Shown here: one piece after another, positions 23,345 through 35,208 of the stretch
How the letters are laid out: each line of letters starts with the position of its first letter
Position numbering within the stretch: position 1 is the first letter of the stretch
DNA from: Polyodon spathula
Taxonomy: Eukaryota; Chordata; Actinopteri; Acipenseriformes; Polyodontidae
NCBI RefSeq assembly: GCF_017654505.1
Contig: NC_054548.1
Location: 36,387,570-36,451,569 of the forward strand
Reading direction: 5' to 3'
Length of the DNA stretch: 64,000 nucleotides
Translations under genes and position numbers: made by a program
Notes under the pieces: model-generated
The model's database searches: none
Seen by the model: the letters and a program-made list of their open reading frames with translations, nothing else
Told to the model about the DNA's origin: nothing

Positions 23345-23779
23345 AACTTGGAAAGGGGTAGAAATTGGCAGTTTTTAAAAATATTATTTATTATACATTT
23401 TTCAAAAACAATTTGGGCTGTGCAGTTTATATAAAAAAAAAAGCATATACTACATTTCACAATAAAATACATTATATCATTGGAAACAGCTACTACAGCC
23501 AAACTACAAGCGCTAAACACAAAGTGGTCATATTCAAACCCAAATATAGTCATTCTACCTAGGTGTCAAAGGGTTAATACAAAAACCGGCTGCAATTTTT
23601 CTGAAAAAAGCAAAGAAAGATTGTCTTTTAGCAAAATGGTTCCACTCGTTTTACAAGTTATGAATAGTACAAAATTGACTCAATGCATCGATCTGATCAT
23701 TCTAGTGCAAACACATAGCCTATGAAATGAAAAGCCTTGTATCAGCATAACAGTTGGTGAAAGCACATTGTGTGGCTTA

Positions 23780-24650
23780 ATCTACCTAATTGTTTACATT
23801 AGATCCGATGTAACGGACCTAGTCTTTTTTTGACTTAGTTGAGCTTGAACGGGGCACACTGGCAGAAGCGGTATACCATTCTTTAAAGCAATGCCTTCAC
23901 AGATCAGGTTTGGGTGATGAATAGCTGAAGAAGTACCTGATTAGTATTGCCACGGATAGAGCATCAGTAATGATTGGCAAAGAAACCAACCTGGTTACTC
24001 GGCTAAAGAAAGATTTCCCCTCATTAAAATACATCCACTGCCTTGCACCCCGATTTGAGCTTGCCATACAAGACGTCCTTAAAGCTGTAACCGGTTGCAA
24101 CCACTTTTACATATTTATTTTGAAACTCTACGCACTGTATCATCAATCACCAAAAAACACAAGATTGCTTAATGAAACTGCAGTCCGTTTTAAAAAACAT
24201 ATTTTAAAAATTGGACAAGTTTTTACTTTCGCTGGGTTTCAAGCAGCTTTAATACAGTGAATGCGGTCTGGAAAGATTACCCAGCATTGGCACATCAACG
24301 GAGAAAGGCAAGTGATGATACTGCAAGATCTGACACAGAACGAAAGAAATGCAGTGGACTGCACAAAAAGCTGGCACCTTTGGTGTTGACTTGGCTACTA
24401 TAAAAGATGTCCTTCGTGAACTTAAAAGCCTTTCACTCAGACTTCAGAAAAGGAGCATGTCCATAACTGACTCACATGGCAGCAAGTGATGAAGTCAATG
24501 AAGATTGAGAGTGGAAAATCTACAAAAAAGGCTGAACAGTGCAGATGGACTGTTCTTATGACCACAAGTAAAACCTACCTTCCTACTTTTGTGGAATATG
24601 AATGGGTATTTTCAGCCCTAAATGACACTGAAAGAAAGTCACGCAACTGA
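23780..24650 (+). pseudogene. hAT-family transposase pseudogene (KIAA1586-like type)
   Basis: Fragments in shifting plus-strand frames follow the order of a hAT transposase catalytic domain: a VELERGTLAEAVYHSL-like segment, IATDRASVMIGK (the region of a catalytic Asp), then HCLAPRFELAIQDVLKAV. The last corresponds to the family's C-A-H-R-L-N-L helix with His changed to Pro. A YALYHQSPKNTRLL segment and, past a stop near 24258, a VWKDYPALAHQ remnant follow. Hosts carry similar domesticated genes (KIAA1586/ZNF862-like), but the numerous stops and frameshifts here indicate a dead transposon copy. Neither the N-terminal BED finger nor the C-terminal dimerisation domain was found. Confidence 0.62.
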
Positions 24651-24681
24651 CTTTGAGTGCAAAGCCTGACTTCTCTCTAAA

Positions 24682-24735
24682 CAGTGCGTGAATGCCGCCT
24701 GACAAACCTTCGAAGGTTTAGAACTACCCTGTTTA
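24682..24735 (+). mobile_element. hAT-like terminal fragment
   Basis: The segment starting CAGTGCGTGAATGCCGCCTG, then ACAAACCTTCGAAGGTT, is the near reverse complement of the segment at 44262-44356. Both therefore carry the same terminal sequence of one DNA-transposon family. It lies just downstream of the hAT pseudogene and could be its 3' end or an independent MITE end. Confidence 0.45.
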
Positions 24736-24739
24736 ATTG

Positions 24740-26080
24740 CTGTGAAACTACTTGATCATACTGCGAGAAGAAATGCAAAAGTGTACTACTTTTTAAAACA
24801 TTATGGTACATGTATAACAGTGTATTATTGCATTTGATATTGATATTTGAGGCACTGTATTTTAAAACTCACTGAACCTTTATCACCAGCTGCATGGCTT
24901 CACCAATCAATGAAAATCTATCTTGGAAGATACATTTCAATTACAAGAATTATTTGGACAAAAGAACACAATGAAACACTATTCAGTGGATTAGGTCCTA
25001 TTGAACTGCTCTAAATAAAGGTTTATGTAGTAGCAATAGCTCTTTGATTGATTTTGAATACATTTTCAAGAATTTGATGTTGGTTCTGTCCCCATGTTTC
25101 AGGAATAAATCAGCTGACCACTATGTGTCTCCCAGCTATAAATATCTTCCTCTAGGCCCATTGCTTTGTAGTTACTTGCCTTTTTTTTTCTAAAAAACAA
25201 AGATATCAAGATAATGACGTTAAAACTCCCACATGAATGTCAGCTTCAGTAAACCTCCCAGCTATGGCTGTCTCCAAAGACAATGACTCAAACAGGACTC
25301 TTAACAATACACATAGTATTTTACTTCAAACTAGAAAATATTGTTCTTGTAAACAGGCCTACCAACATTTGGAAAACAATTCAATGTGTTAACGTATAAT
25401 GGTTAGAAAAGCCCAGCATTGCAAAAAGAAGTACTATGTGTAATGAACATACAGCTACTTCGATGATACAGACAACATCATCCAAAGCCATGTGTGTTAT
25501 GTTCTGATGTAATAAACATTTCAGGACAACATGCACCATAGACTTACATTTTCTTTTAAAGTCTACATTATTTCAAAATATTTATCAGTACATTCAGATT
25601 CTTAGATAACACTGTCAATTAACCTTCTGGAAATTACAATTATTATGTTAAGAATGTAGAGCCAAATAGACAGCACAACATTTACGTTGCATCAAAACAT
25701 TGGCCGGGTTCCCAAGCAGTTTAGAAAGTCATCACTCTCTTTCCAGTCATTATTTATCTGACGCAGCAGCAAATATCACGCACATTCCTTACGCTACAGG
25801 AAGTGCACGTCTAAAACATTGCAAACTTCAAGGGGAGGGTAAATAGTCTTTTCACACTAAAAAGCCATACAATTGGAAACAAGTCCTGAAGTCGTACATT
25901 ATGCTTATGACACTTCATCACTCAAAATCCTGTTTGTGATGTAACTTCGCGCAACTTTCTACTATAACTTTATGTCATGCCAAGCTATCGTTTATTGGCA
26001 AGCTTCTTTGACCAAATAGGAAAAAAAACCAAAAAGAGGGATTCAGGTTGACTAAATTTGACTAAAAAAGTTGTTACTTA
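24740..26080. other. Unassigned sequence
   Basis: No reading frame over 60 codons. The segment around 25690-26030 is non-repetitive and more complex than average. No function can be assigned. Confidence 0.4.
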
Positions 26081-26084
26081 CCGT

Positions 26085-27335
26085 AACCCTGGTTCCCTGA
26101 AAGAGAAGACGACCACCAGATATTAAGTATGGGATATGCCTGCCTATTGATAGGTATTTACTGAGCTCTTTATATCACAGCTGCCAATAGGCCCCTTCCT
26201 GGGATGACATCCTCGGTCCCGCCTACCGAGGGGTTAAACCTGTCGGCCCACGGAAGGTTAGCGGTGTGAACGTGTACCCTCAAGGACCCTCGTGCCTAAT
26301 GAAGGCAATGAAGGATCTATCACATTTAGGCGATAGAACCTGGAGAAAGTATGCGGCGTAGCCCAGCTAGCCACAGTACAGATATCAGACAGCAAAGCCC
26401 CTCTGAAGAGAGCCCAAGATGTAGCCAACCCTCTGGTAGAATGCGCAGCTAACCTCCCAGGTGGGGGCAAGCCAGCACTGTCATACGCAGTCGAGACTGT
26501 GTCCACAATCCAGTGCGACAGTCGTTGCTTCGAGAGAGGCTGTCCTAGGGTCCATATCCCGTGACAGACAATGAAGTGGTCAGTATGACGCAGAGCTCTT
26601 GCCTTATCCACGAGACACCTCAATGCCCGCATCATGCAGAGGAAGTTCAATCTCCTATCCTCCTCCGAAGAAAACTGAGGCGGATGGAAAGACTCCAGTT
26701 CCACAGACTGGTGCATGTGGAAGGATGTGATCATCTTAGGGAGGAAAGCAGGAACTGTACGTAGTGACATCCTGCTGTCATTGTCCAAAATACGCATACA
26801 GGTGAAGTGCACCGAGAGCGCCTGTAGCTCACTGACCTGCTTTGCGGAGGTGTATGGGCTCAAATAGGGCCTTTGTGAGGGCCTTCAGTACAATATAAAG
26901 GCTCCATTCGAGAGAACGACCCTCCTTGGAGGGTGTAACCGCAAGCAGCCTTCAAAAAACAAGTCGCTAGCATGAGTGCCTGGGACACTGAGTCAATGGG
27001 GACATGGCATGCAGCTATGGCTGCTAGGTACACTTTTAACAGAGATTAATCGACCCACCTCTAGCAGATCTTGCAGAAACTTCAAAATAGTTGTTATAGG
27101 GCAATAATTGGGGCCATGACTTCTGGTCATGCACCAATTTTGAAAATACTTCCAATTATAGGTGTACAACGCTACTGTGGAGGTGGCTCTAGTGTTCTGC
27201 AGTGCACTGACAACTGCATCTGAGAGCCCTAAGGTGGCAGATGGTCCAGTTCAGGGGCCAGACCCACAGTTGGAGCCTGCCCGTTTCTAGGTGCCAGAGG
27301 GTGCCCTGCACGTGACTAAGCATAGTCACACGCCT
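26085..27335 (-). mobile_element. DIRS-type retroelement fragment (3' part)
   Basis: Contains the tyrosine recombinase described separately plus about 470 bases of further degenerate coding sequence upstream of it on the minus strand. The outer end carries TACCGTAACCCTGGTTCCCTGA, a sequence resembling the GGGAACCAGGGTTAT end of the second DIRS copy near 33915. Reverse transcriptase and RNase H are absent, so this is a truncated copy. A TTA microsatellite sits directly at its inner edge. Confidence 0.7.
26258..26863 (-). pseudogene. DIRS tyrosine recombinase, C-terminal two thirds
   Basis: An open frame of 201 codons. It opens with TSAKQVSELQALSV, the place where the family has its first catalytic Arg, here Gln at residue 9. 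Later come SKQRLSHWIVD, HSTRG (the H-x-x-R box, His141 and Arg144) and WATPHTFSRFYRL with the nucleophile Tyr177. These enzymes integrate the circular DNA copy of DIRS elements without leaving target duplications. The Arg-to-Gln change fits CpG decay and would remove activity. The frame is otherwise undamaged, so the copy is fairly young. The true start lies further upstream in degenerate sequence, since Met1 falls inside the domain. Confidence 0.82.
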
Positions 27336-27340
27336 GGTCA

Positions 27341-27345
27341 GCGTG

Positions 27346-27376
<31 letters not shown>

Positions 27377-27394
27377 GTTATTATTATTATTATA
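27341..27394. repeat. (ATT)n microsatellite
   Basis: About 17 ATT units with one GTT variant, directly between the DIRS fragment and an L2-type LINE end. Confidence 0.95.
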
Positions 27395-27467
27395 ACACTA
27401 TGTAGTGGGAAACATGGCAAGTAACGTAGCCATATTTACTACCAATATTTAAAAAATGTACTGTACT

Positions 27468-27986
27468 AAAAATGTGCTGCCAGGATCCTAACAAAAACAA
27501 CAAAGTATGACCATATTACGCCGGTATTATCATCCCTACATTGGTTCTAATACAATATAGGATTGATTTTAAAGTCCTGCTTTTAACATATTAAATGGGT
27601 TAGCTCCATCCTACCTGTGTGACTTATTGGTCCCATATATTCCAGGTCGCCCAGTCCGATCTCAGGATGCTGGGTATCTCAGCGTTCCAAAATGTTTTAA
27701 AAAGAACACAGGTGATAGGGCCCCTAAATTGTGGAACAAATTGCCAGTCTCTGTAAGGGAGGCACCAACTATGGCAGCTTTTTAAACTAAGCTGAAGACA
27801 TATTTTTATATATATTGTTTTTATTATTTTATCGTACTTACCAGTATGTATTTTATTGTATTTATTAATTTGTTGGTCTGTTTCTAATGCTTACTGATAT
27901 GCATATTTTCTAGTTTTGCCCATGTGAACCAATCTTTGACAACTTGCTGCAAAGGGTGCTATATTACATAAAGATTGATTGATTGA
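27468..27986 (+). mobile_element. L2-type LINE 3' end with ORF2 C-terminus
   Basis: Translation across stops gives KTTKYDHITPVLSSLHW, then IDFKVLLL, a NGLAPSYLCDLL segment, GDRAPKLWNKLPVSVREAPT and FKTKLKTYF. This is the characteristic region after the reverse transcriptase in L2-clade LINEs, which precedes the stop codon. The 3' untranslated part ends in a TGCAAAGGGTGCTATATTA tail and (TTGA)n repeats, a normal L2-like 3' end. The element is 5' truncated, as is usual for target-primed reverse transcription. Confidence 0.78.
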
Positions 27987-28084
27987 TTGATTGACTGGAT
28001 CATTTTTATATCATTAACCTAAAGTGCTGGTAGTGCTCATTTGTAAGGATCGGATTTGCTGGCGCTACAGTTCTGTAGGAAAAC

Positions 28085-28166
28085 TGGTGATTGTGGTCGC
28101 AGTCGCATAGTTCACACCCAGTCTGTCGCTTTGGATAAAAGTGCCTGATAAATGACAAATAATAAC

Positions 28167-28202
<36 letters not shown>

Positions 28203-28222
28203 TAATAATAATAATAATAATG
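28085..28222 (+). mobile_element. SINE 3' end followed by (TAA)n
   Basis: The segment GCATAGTTCACACCCAGTCT, then GTCGCTTTGGATAAAAGTG and CCTGATAAATGACAAATAA, resembles the 3' body of tRNA-derived SINEs of ray-finned fishes, which end in a TAA-rich tail. Here the tail has grown into about 20 TAA units (28161-28222). The tRNA head is not recognisable upstream. Confidence 0.55.
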
Positions 28223-28302
28223 TGTATATAATAAATATATATGCAGTCAAAAATGTTTAGAAAATAATACAAGGATAGTACATAGCGCTTTCTTATGGAA
28301 TG

Positions 28303-28320
28303 TTTTTATTATTATTATTA

Positions 28321-28355
<35 letters not shown>
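28303..28355. repeat. (ATT)n microsatellite
   Basis: Direct reading; one ATATTT interruption near the start. Confidence 0.93.
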
Positions 28356-28359
28356 TGTG

Positions 28360-29179
28360 TAACGCAATGTCTGTTTTTAACTACTGCATTCTGAGTTTAT
28401 TGGTTTTACCTAGAACATTGCTGAAATAATTAGCTTGACAGCAAGCATTGTGGGAATACTAATGCAGTTACTGAACATGTTACCAATCACAAGGACTGTG
28501 ATTTCCCAGTGTTATGTCCATATGGCCAGTCTTTGGGGAGAATTTGTCATGTGCTTAATGATGTCATTAAGAAATTATTGTTAGTTTCCCCAGTGTTGAA
28601 GGCACAAAAAACATTATCACCAATTTTAATCTAGACAGAAACACAGATGTGACCCGTGTGTGCTGAACTATATATTCCATCTCCTTATTCAGTGCAATGG
28701 AATAGTCGTAAATCACTCTGCCTAGCAATGACATCAGACAACAGTGAAGTCAGACCGTTATCTTTGAGGTGCAATTTCGTAAACTAGGACCTCCCAAAAA
28801 ATATAAATACACTGTTGCACATCTACACCCCTGAGACTATGTGTATGCCGAGTGAGGTTCCTTAATTTGCTATATTTTTTGAGACAAAGGTGTATAAAAA
28901 AAACAACTGTCATTTAAGCAAACAAAACAAAAAAAAAACTCTGTATCTCAAAAGCTATTCAACCAAATGCTGCCCCTTTCACAGGGTTTGCTGAGCCTGG
29001 CAATCCAACCACACATAAGCACTTTCATGCATATTGATAGGGTTTTACCCCACTTTTGAGCTGGCGTAGGCATAATACTAAAATGAAAGTGGGCAGTAAT
29101 AATCCTTAAAGGAAGTTTTTTACAGTATACCATGCTGCAGTAGAGTACAGTTAAACATTAAAGAGCAAACATACTTTAA

Positions 29180-29214
<35 letters not shown>

Positions 29215-30165
29215 ATTTGGATATCATTCTCCTTCACAAAATTTTAAAAGTCAAATAAATACATTAGTTTTTTGTTTTGTTTTTCCCTAGACATTATTAA
29301 ACAAACTGATTTAAAAAGAGCAGTTTCTCATAAACCTTATATAGTTCATTCAAATCTCAGAGAAGTCTGGTAAAGCATGATATATATATATGATATATAC
29401 AGTATGTGCCTAAAAAAAGTACTGTAAACTGCAAAATTACCAAGCAAATGTACCACAACAAGTCCTGATATGAGCCACCCTCACCCATTCACAATCTACT
29501 TCAATAAGTAGAAATATGTGCTTGGTAGCTTAATTCATATCAGCCTATTATATATGTTCCAAAATCACAGATAACTGCAAACGATTACTATTAAATTCAA
29601 TTAAATTGATTAACGATGGTAATGAATTACCCCAACACAGGGTTTTCTTTCTTGGATAGGAACAAGGCCAACAAATCTGGCAATATGCCTGCCCATTCTG
29701 TAAGTGGAGAGACAGAATGTTCAGCACCTCGTGTTATTGATTACTCTTTTTTTCACAGCGAAGTAAATCCAACAGCAAAACATAGAAAATAGATGTACTA
29801 TGTACAATAAACATTCATATACATGCATTGATCTTACACTCCAAACCAGACACTGAGCACATAGACACCCAGAATAACAAAGATTAAAGTGAATATCTAA
29901 TTTTTTTTCATAGTTAACCACTTCAGCTCCAGGATGAAGGCAGGTACGTCAAAAGAGCACTTGCAGTACCATGCTGCTTATTTTATTGTTCATTTGATGT
30001 GTTTCTATTTACAAAAAAACGTTTTAGTTTTATTTTGCATGATGTTTGTGTTATTCTTTTCAAAAAAGAAATAGGCTATAGTAAGCTTACACTCATGTGC
30101 ATGATGTTTGTGTCTTACTTATTTTTACTATGTTTGACTGGCACAGTGTTCCAAAATTTACAAAA
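28360..30165. other. Unassigned sequence with a poly-T tract
   Basis: A run of 31 T occupies 29182-29212 and may be the reverse-strand tail of a retrotransposed sequence. At about 29914 the sequence TTAACCACTTCAGCTCC could be a TTAA-bounded transposon end, but no partner end was secured. No coding feature. Confidence 0.35.
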
Positions 30166-30169
30166 TGTT

Positions 30170-30171
<2 letters not shown>

Positions 30172-30234
<63 letters not shown>
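30172..30234. repeat. (AT)n microsatellite
   Basis: About 31 AT units. The 114-codon frame across it is an artefact. Confidence 0.97.
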
Positions 30235-30237
<3 letters not shown>

Positions 30238-30239
30238 TA

Positions 30240-32135
30240 TTTTCTATCTAATAGTATTTTATAGCAATTTCAGGGGTAAACATAGCAATTATTTTAAAAA
30301 GCTGGTTCCTGGCATGCACATTCATTTTAATATCTGGAGGTGAAGGAGATAGGCCTTCTCTCTGCACAACACTTCACCCAAAGCTTTACATTCCCAAAAG
30401 ACATTTTAGCTCCAGGGACACCAGCTTCATTGTCCATTGAATCATGCATGCCATTTTATTATTTGGAAAGCCCAAAAGTTACACTGCCGCTACAACTGCA
30501 ACAACAGAAGTTTACAAATATAATCTACCAGCCATATATTAACCTTCCATCCTGAATAAAAAAAAGAAAGATGTCCTTTTTACAGTAAACATCTTCTTAG
30601 AGGTGCCATTTTCTATATTAATTTCCTTTACAAGAGAATAACATGTTGGTCATAATGGAGCATGTTGATATATTGCTTTTTTTTTAACCTGGTTAGAAGT
30701 GGCAAACAGTTAAACACATGCACATTTGAGTTAAGCAAGTCTGTCTACATAGGCTTTCAACTGGCATTCAACTCCTAAAGCCCTTTTATATAGACTTGCA
30801 GTACTATACTCTTATAGCATTTACAACTGGTTTCCAAGACACTCATTTGCAAGTAGATGTGTGAAAAACTATTTATAGTTGTGCAACTGTTCCTCACTGT
30901 GAATAAGATCGAATATTGAATAATTATGAAAATAGTATTCTATAACATCATGGTAAAGGTGGCAAACAGTATAGATAAGTCCCACGGACAGTGGCAAACT
31001 GTTCATAACGTAAAACTTCAATTAAAAGCCTCTGGTGTTTATGGACAGTATTTGCCAGCAGACCACACTTCATGCCGTCATTTAGAAGTCGCTAACACAC
31101 AACCTTGTAGCAACATTGTAACTCAATTTAAACATTCCAGCAACATTGTTAAAAGGTTGTGTGTCAGTGGGAACTAAGTAACAGTTTTGTTTTGAAACTG
31201 AATTCTAAAATGTTTTTAAACATGAACAATAAAAGCAATAATTATCACTACCAAACATAATTTATTGTTTAATCTGTAATTGTACATTGTTAATGCAACA
31301 AAACATTTTAAAATATACCTTTTATACCTTTTATCTGGCCTACTTTCAGCACACTTAAAATTGTCAAAACATTTAGTTACGTAATAAGTTCATTAAACAA
31401 ATATGCATTACATGTAGGCCTACCTTAAATTATGTTTTCTATTATTATTATTTCATATTTATATTTAATAATTGTTATATATTATTTAATTCTGAGAGTC
31501 ACTTTCATCGCTGTCACTTATTAGCAGTTCATTACAGGCAAGCTCCTCCTCATCTTCAATGGCAATGACAGAGACCCGGCGTTTATTTACAGTACTTGCC
31601 AGCAGACTCTGTGCGTATTGGAGACATGCGATTATTTGAGACCCGGCAATTATTAGAAGTTTTACGATACTCTGTACACTGAAAATGTTTAATGGGTTGC
31701 CCATCTAATGCTTTTACTAAGGGTGAATAAATGGCTGTTTATTTATTTATTATTGATATATCAGAAAGACAATTAATTGATATGTTCAAGTGTATAGCAA
31801 CAATTCTATTAATACAATGTCAAAATATTATAGTTTTTTTCTCTATCTCTGTCTTCTGCCAAATCTATTACTACCTGCCTCATTGTACTATAAACAATAT
31901 AAATTATGCATTTTAGTTATGAAGCTGCTATACTTAAACACTGATATACAGATATTTACTTATTTATTTATTTATGGCAGACATTTACAATGAACGTGAA
32001 CACGTTATTATGTATTTATTTACTTATTTTTGCTGGCAAATTGAAGCTCAAATTAAAGTTAGTGTTGTTGTAAGTTATGTGTTTCCAAACATTATAAAGA
32101 CTGCTCACATGTGGCACTGAGAAAACTGGCCAAAA
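30240..32135. other. Unassigned sequence; one acidic minus frame
   Basis: At 31486-31704 (minus) a 72-codon frame ends in an acidic tail (IAIEDEEELACNEL, then SDSDESDS). It has protein-like composition but no identified domain or upstream exon. It might be the tail of a decayed transposon protein. The rest is AT-rich with no recognised element. Confidence 0.25.
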
Positions 32136-32138
32136 TAA

Positions 32139-32850
32139 TGTGACAGGGAGACCCTGTCACTGGTTCTTGGGTGCATGTGTGTCTTTATGAAAGCAGCTGG
32201 GACGCGCAACAGAAGATGCGTTGCAAAGGAACTAATTGAGCAGGTAGGCTCATCGGTGCTGAGTTGATTGATTGTCCTGATTGGCTGGAGGACGTGCCAG
32301 GGGAGGCTACGCAGAACAAAAAAGGCATCTGCGCCACAGCTCGAGGTGACTGTACCGCCATGCTACACAGATGGATGCTGTGATTACATCAAGGAGGAGA
32401 GCGTCCGTTCTATGGAGAGAACTTCTACGCGAAACCCTTCCACTCCAAGACTGTGCTCGTGGAGGCATTGCCCAGCCGAGGCCGTATTAAAAGGCAGTTT
32501 GATGAGGTTGGAGTCGGAGTGAGGATGCCGGGACTCTGGGAGCCCAGAAGTAGGTCAGTTTAGGAGATGTTGATCAGTGTAAAGAGTGTTTACATAGAGT
32601 AGTAGGTTCCGGGAGAGGGACATTTCTTTTACTGACTAGCGCTCATCTTGTGTGGTAAACTTTTATTTTTATTTTTGTTTAGTTTTATTTATTAAATGTG
32701 ACACAAGGGCTACCATTGCTGGTACCCTAGTGTCAGCACTTCTGTTGTTAATTATTTCTACATACCTGAGTGGCGTGTTAACACCCACTGCTCTTGACTG
32801 ATTCAGTATTATTTGGTGACGACCCATGTATGTAGCCTCACACTGTTACA
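32139..32850 (+). mobile_element. Probable solo LTR, about 712 bp
   Basis: Starts TGTGACAGGGAGACCCTGTC, which includes a perfect 9-bp hairpin with a 3-base loop (32140-32160), and ends CACACTGTTACA. Its last 110 bases, with GTGGCGTGTTAACACCCACT and GACGACCCATGTA, are clearly related to 62515-62622. Two copies of the same 3' end therefore support a repeat family with LTR-like TG...CA ends. Flanking pentamers (AATAA and GGCTA) do not match, so insertion limits are unproven. No internal region adjoins it. Confidence 0.45.
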
Positions 32851-32889
32851 GGCTATTTTATGATTGCAGGCTTCTCTAATATAAAACTT

Positions 32890-33081
32890 CAAAATGAAAA
32901 ACTATGGCCTGCTTGTAATCCCCAAGCAAACGTGCACCACCTTTGGAGACCGCTGGTTTAGCTTCATGGCTCCGACTCTTTGGAACTCTCTCCCAGCTTT
33001 CGTGTGTAATGCTCCCACTGTCAATTGCTTAAAATCAACTCTCAAGACCCACCTGTTCTCTCTTGCTTTCCAAGCTCTTTA
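32890..33081 (+). pseudogene. LINE ORF2 C-terminal fragment
   Basis: A 62-codon frame contains TTFGDRWFSFMAPTLWNSLP and LKSTLKTHLFSLAFQ. The phrase with G-D-R-x-F, then P-x-L-W-N-S-L-P, then a Lys/Thr-rich L-K-T-H-L-F is the conserved end of CR1/L2/Rex-type LINE polyproteins. About 30 codons upstream of this are absent, and no reverse transcriptase is attached. It is an isolated fragment ending in a normal stop. Confidence 0.7.
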
Positions 33082-33085
33082 AGCC

Positions 33086-33665
33086 TGATATTTGCTATTA
33101 GCTATTGTGTTGCTGCTACTATTTCATGACATCCTCCTCATTCTCACTACCACCCTCTGCCGAGGATGCCTCTCTCCTTTTGATGATCTAGTCATGGAAT
33201 CTCTTTGCCTTTCTGCTTTCTTTGGTTACATCCACTGCTCTGAGTTTCCTGTCTCCTCCCCCTCATGTTTTCCCTTCTTCAATCTCACTTCCTCTTCTTC
33301 CTGCACATCTCCAAAATGGACCTCCTCCACCAGGTTACTTTGCGTAGCTCTATAAACTCTACTCTCCGCTGTGCCCTTTTTTCCTCTCTGTCCCACTACC
33401 TTTGCTGTCATAACCTTCTAACACCCCTCTGATTCCCTGTCATCAACACAAGCCACATTGTTAGCTTAACAGCCAAAGTTATGTCATCCAGCCCCAGTTT
33501 TTCATCTTTTCAATACTCCTGCTATCCTTTTTTTCTGTTTCCCAGGGGGGTCCCTGTCCTCTTTTCTAAGTCACAAGCACTCTCTTCCCCTTCTAATCCC
33601 TGATGTTCTTTCTTCATACATCCATTGCTCCTGTCCCGTGAACTATCTACATCCCTGTGTCACTG
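33086..33665 (+). other. Pyrimidine-rich sequence, possibly LINE-derived
   Basis: A strongly C/T-biased stretch with CTCCT and CTTCTTCC runs. One plus-strand frame gives LHISKMDLLHQVTLRS, which could be old LINE protein, but this is weak. No boundaries found before the DIRS element starts. Confidence 0.25.
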
Positions 33666-33989
33666 TTTAAAATGTTTCCCTGAAATAGAAATGTATTCAT
33701 TGCATAATGGGTTAACTTTGTTTACCCGAAAATTCAGAGACTTACCAAAGCTGTCACGCAGTGACCGGCAATGTCATCATACCAGTCTCCACCCCTCCTG
33801 AGAGACACTAGGCTCTGTGATGATGTTTAAACTTTTTTCTTCTTCAGCCTGCTGCGTGTAATGTACGCAGCAACCAAAGATTATAATTGATACATTTTTA
33901 TTTCAGGGAACCAGGGTTATGATAATAACTTAACATTCCCTTTCACGTACGAAATGTATCCATTACATAAAGGGAAATTATCCCCAAGC

Positions 33990-34640
33990 CATCGCAGAGT
34001 GTACTGCTTACAGAACGATTTAAATCTGACCGGGTCAGACAGTATGGCTGCCACAAGATAAATTCTCTGCTGGTGCTTCCAGTCTCGACATAGAAGCCGT
34101 CATTAGCACTCTGGTCCCAAAGCCAGGGTTTTGAGGATCCTGCACATTTAGTCTGTAAAACCTTGTAAAGTATGGGGCATAGCCCTTACTGCAGCACTGC
34201 AAATGTCAGTGACAGAAGCACCCTGAAATAACGCCCAAGAGGTAGACATACCTCTTGTGGGGTGACCAGTAACCTTCACAGGAGGGGGCAAGTTGACTTG
34301 TTTATAAGCAATCTTGACTGTCTCTGCAATCCAACCGGACAGCCTCTGCTTAGACAGGACTTTATCATGGGCCTTAGCTCCATAGAGGATGAAGAGCTGT
34401 TCAGATTGCCACTAACATTTTGTTCTGTCAATATAATATGCTAGTGCCTGAACAGGTTGATGTGGAAGGTTGAAATACACTGGGGCAAGAAAGCTGGGTT
34501 CATGTGGAGTTTAACCCTATATTCTGCGAGAAACAGACAAGCTTTCACCACAGAAAAGGCTTGCATCTTCTCATGCGCTTGCCGAGGTAATGGCAAGCAA
34601 AAAAAGACAGATGCTTCAGCTCAGCTGAATGCAGGGGCTC
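33990..34640 (-). pseudogene. DIRS tyrosine recombinase remnant
   Basis: In broken minus-strand frames I read GHPTRGMSTSWALFQGASV (the H-x-x-R box, around 34225-34266). Then come VTDICSAAV, AMPHTL and, after a frameshift, FYRLNVQDPQNPGFGTRVL with the Tyr nucleophile. The same boxes occur in the 26.2-kb copy, so the two are related members of one group. In life the enzyme would join the circular DIRS intermediate into the genome. Stops and shifts rule out function here. Confidence 0.68.
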
Positions 34641-34739
34641 AAAGAGCCACTGAGGAATATTGTCCTTAAGGGGAGGGCGCAGCCTCCGTGCCTCTTTTAA
34701 AACTGCCCCCCAGGAAGTGAGCTCATGGGGAGCGATTCA

Positions 34740-34960
34740 ATTTTAACATGGCAAGCTGAAATAGATTCTGAGACATTGGGAACGCCCCTTGAGAGGTTCG
34801 CCACCCAGTTTATCACCCTGGGCAGGTGTACTGCTCGCAGGGAGTGGAGGTGATTGTGTGCCCCGAGCAACAGCTTGTGGGCTACTTGATGGAGACTGGG
34901 GGACCTGAGGCTGCCCTGGTGGCTTACATAAGCCACCACTGTAGTGTTTTATGACTGGAC
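34740..34960 (-). pseudogene. DIRS RNase H remnant
   Basis: The frame contains VVAYVSHQGSLRSPSLHQVA, then HKLLLGAHNHLHSLRAVHLP and NWVANLSRG. This is the conserved end of the DIRS RNase H domain, with the motif T-V-A-Y-x-N-x-Q-G-G, then L-S-L-x-A-x-H-x-P-G, then N-x-x-A-D. Immediately before it, the position of the family's catalytic D in D-N-T-T is a TAA stop (34949-34951). RNase H removes template RNA during reverse transcription. This copy cannot. Confidence 0.7.
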
Positions 34961-35208
34961 AAGCACATGTCTCCCTTGAACCTCCTGTAAAAAAGGCTTT
35001 GGTGACACTGCCCAATGCTAGCCAATGCACAGACGGGCAGGCTGTTTGCACCAAGACAGTGCCTTTAGACAGTGATGAACACTGTGAATGTGCAGTCACA
35101 GTTCAATGCGGGCTGAAAAAGCACTGCTATTGAACCAGGGTTGCACAGGGCACATGCAAAGGAAGGGTCTTAGAAGCTGCTGCCCTCAAGCCAAGTTCTT
35201 GAACGTCA

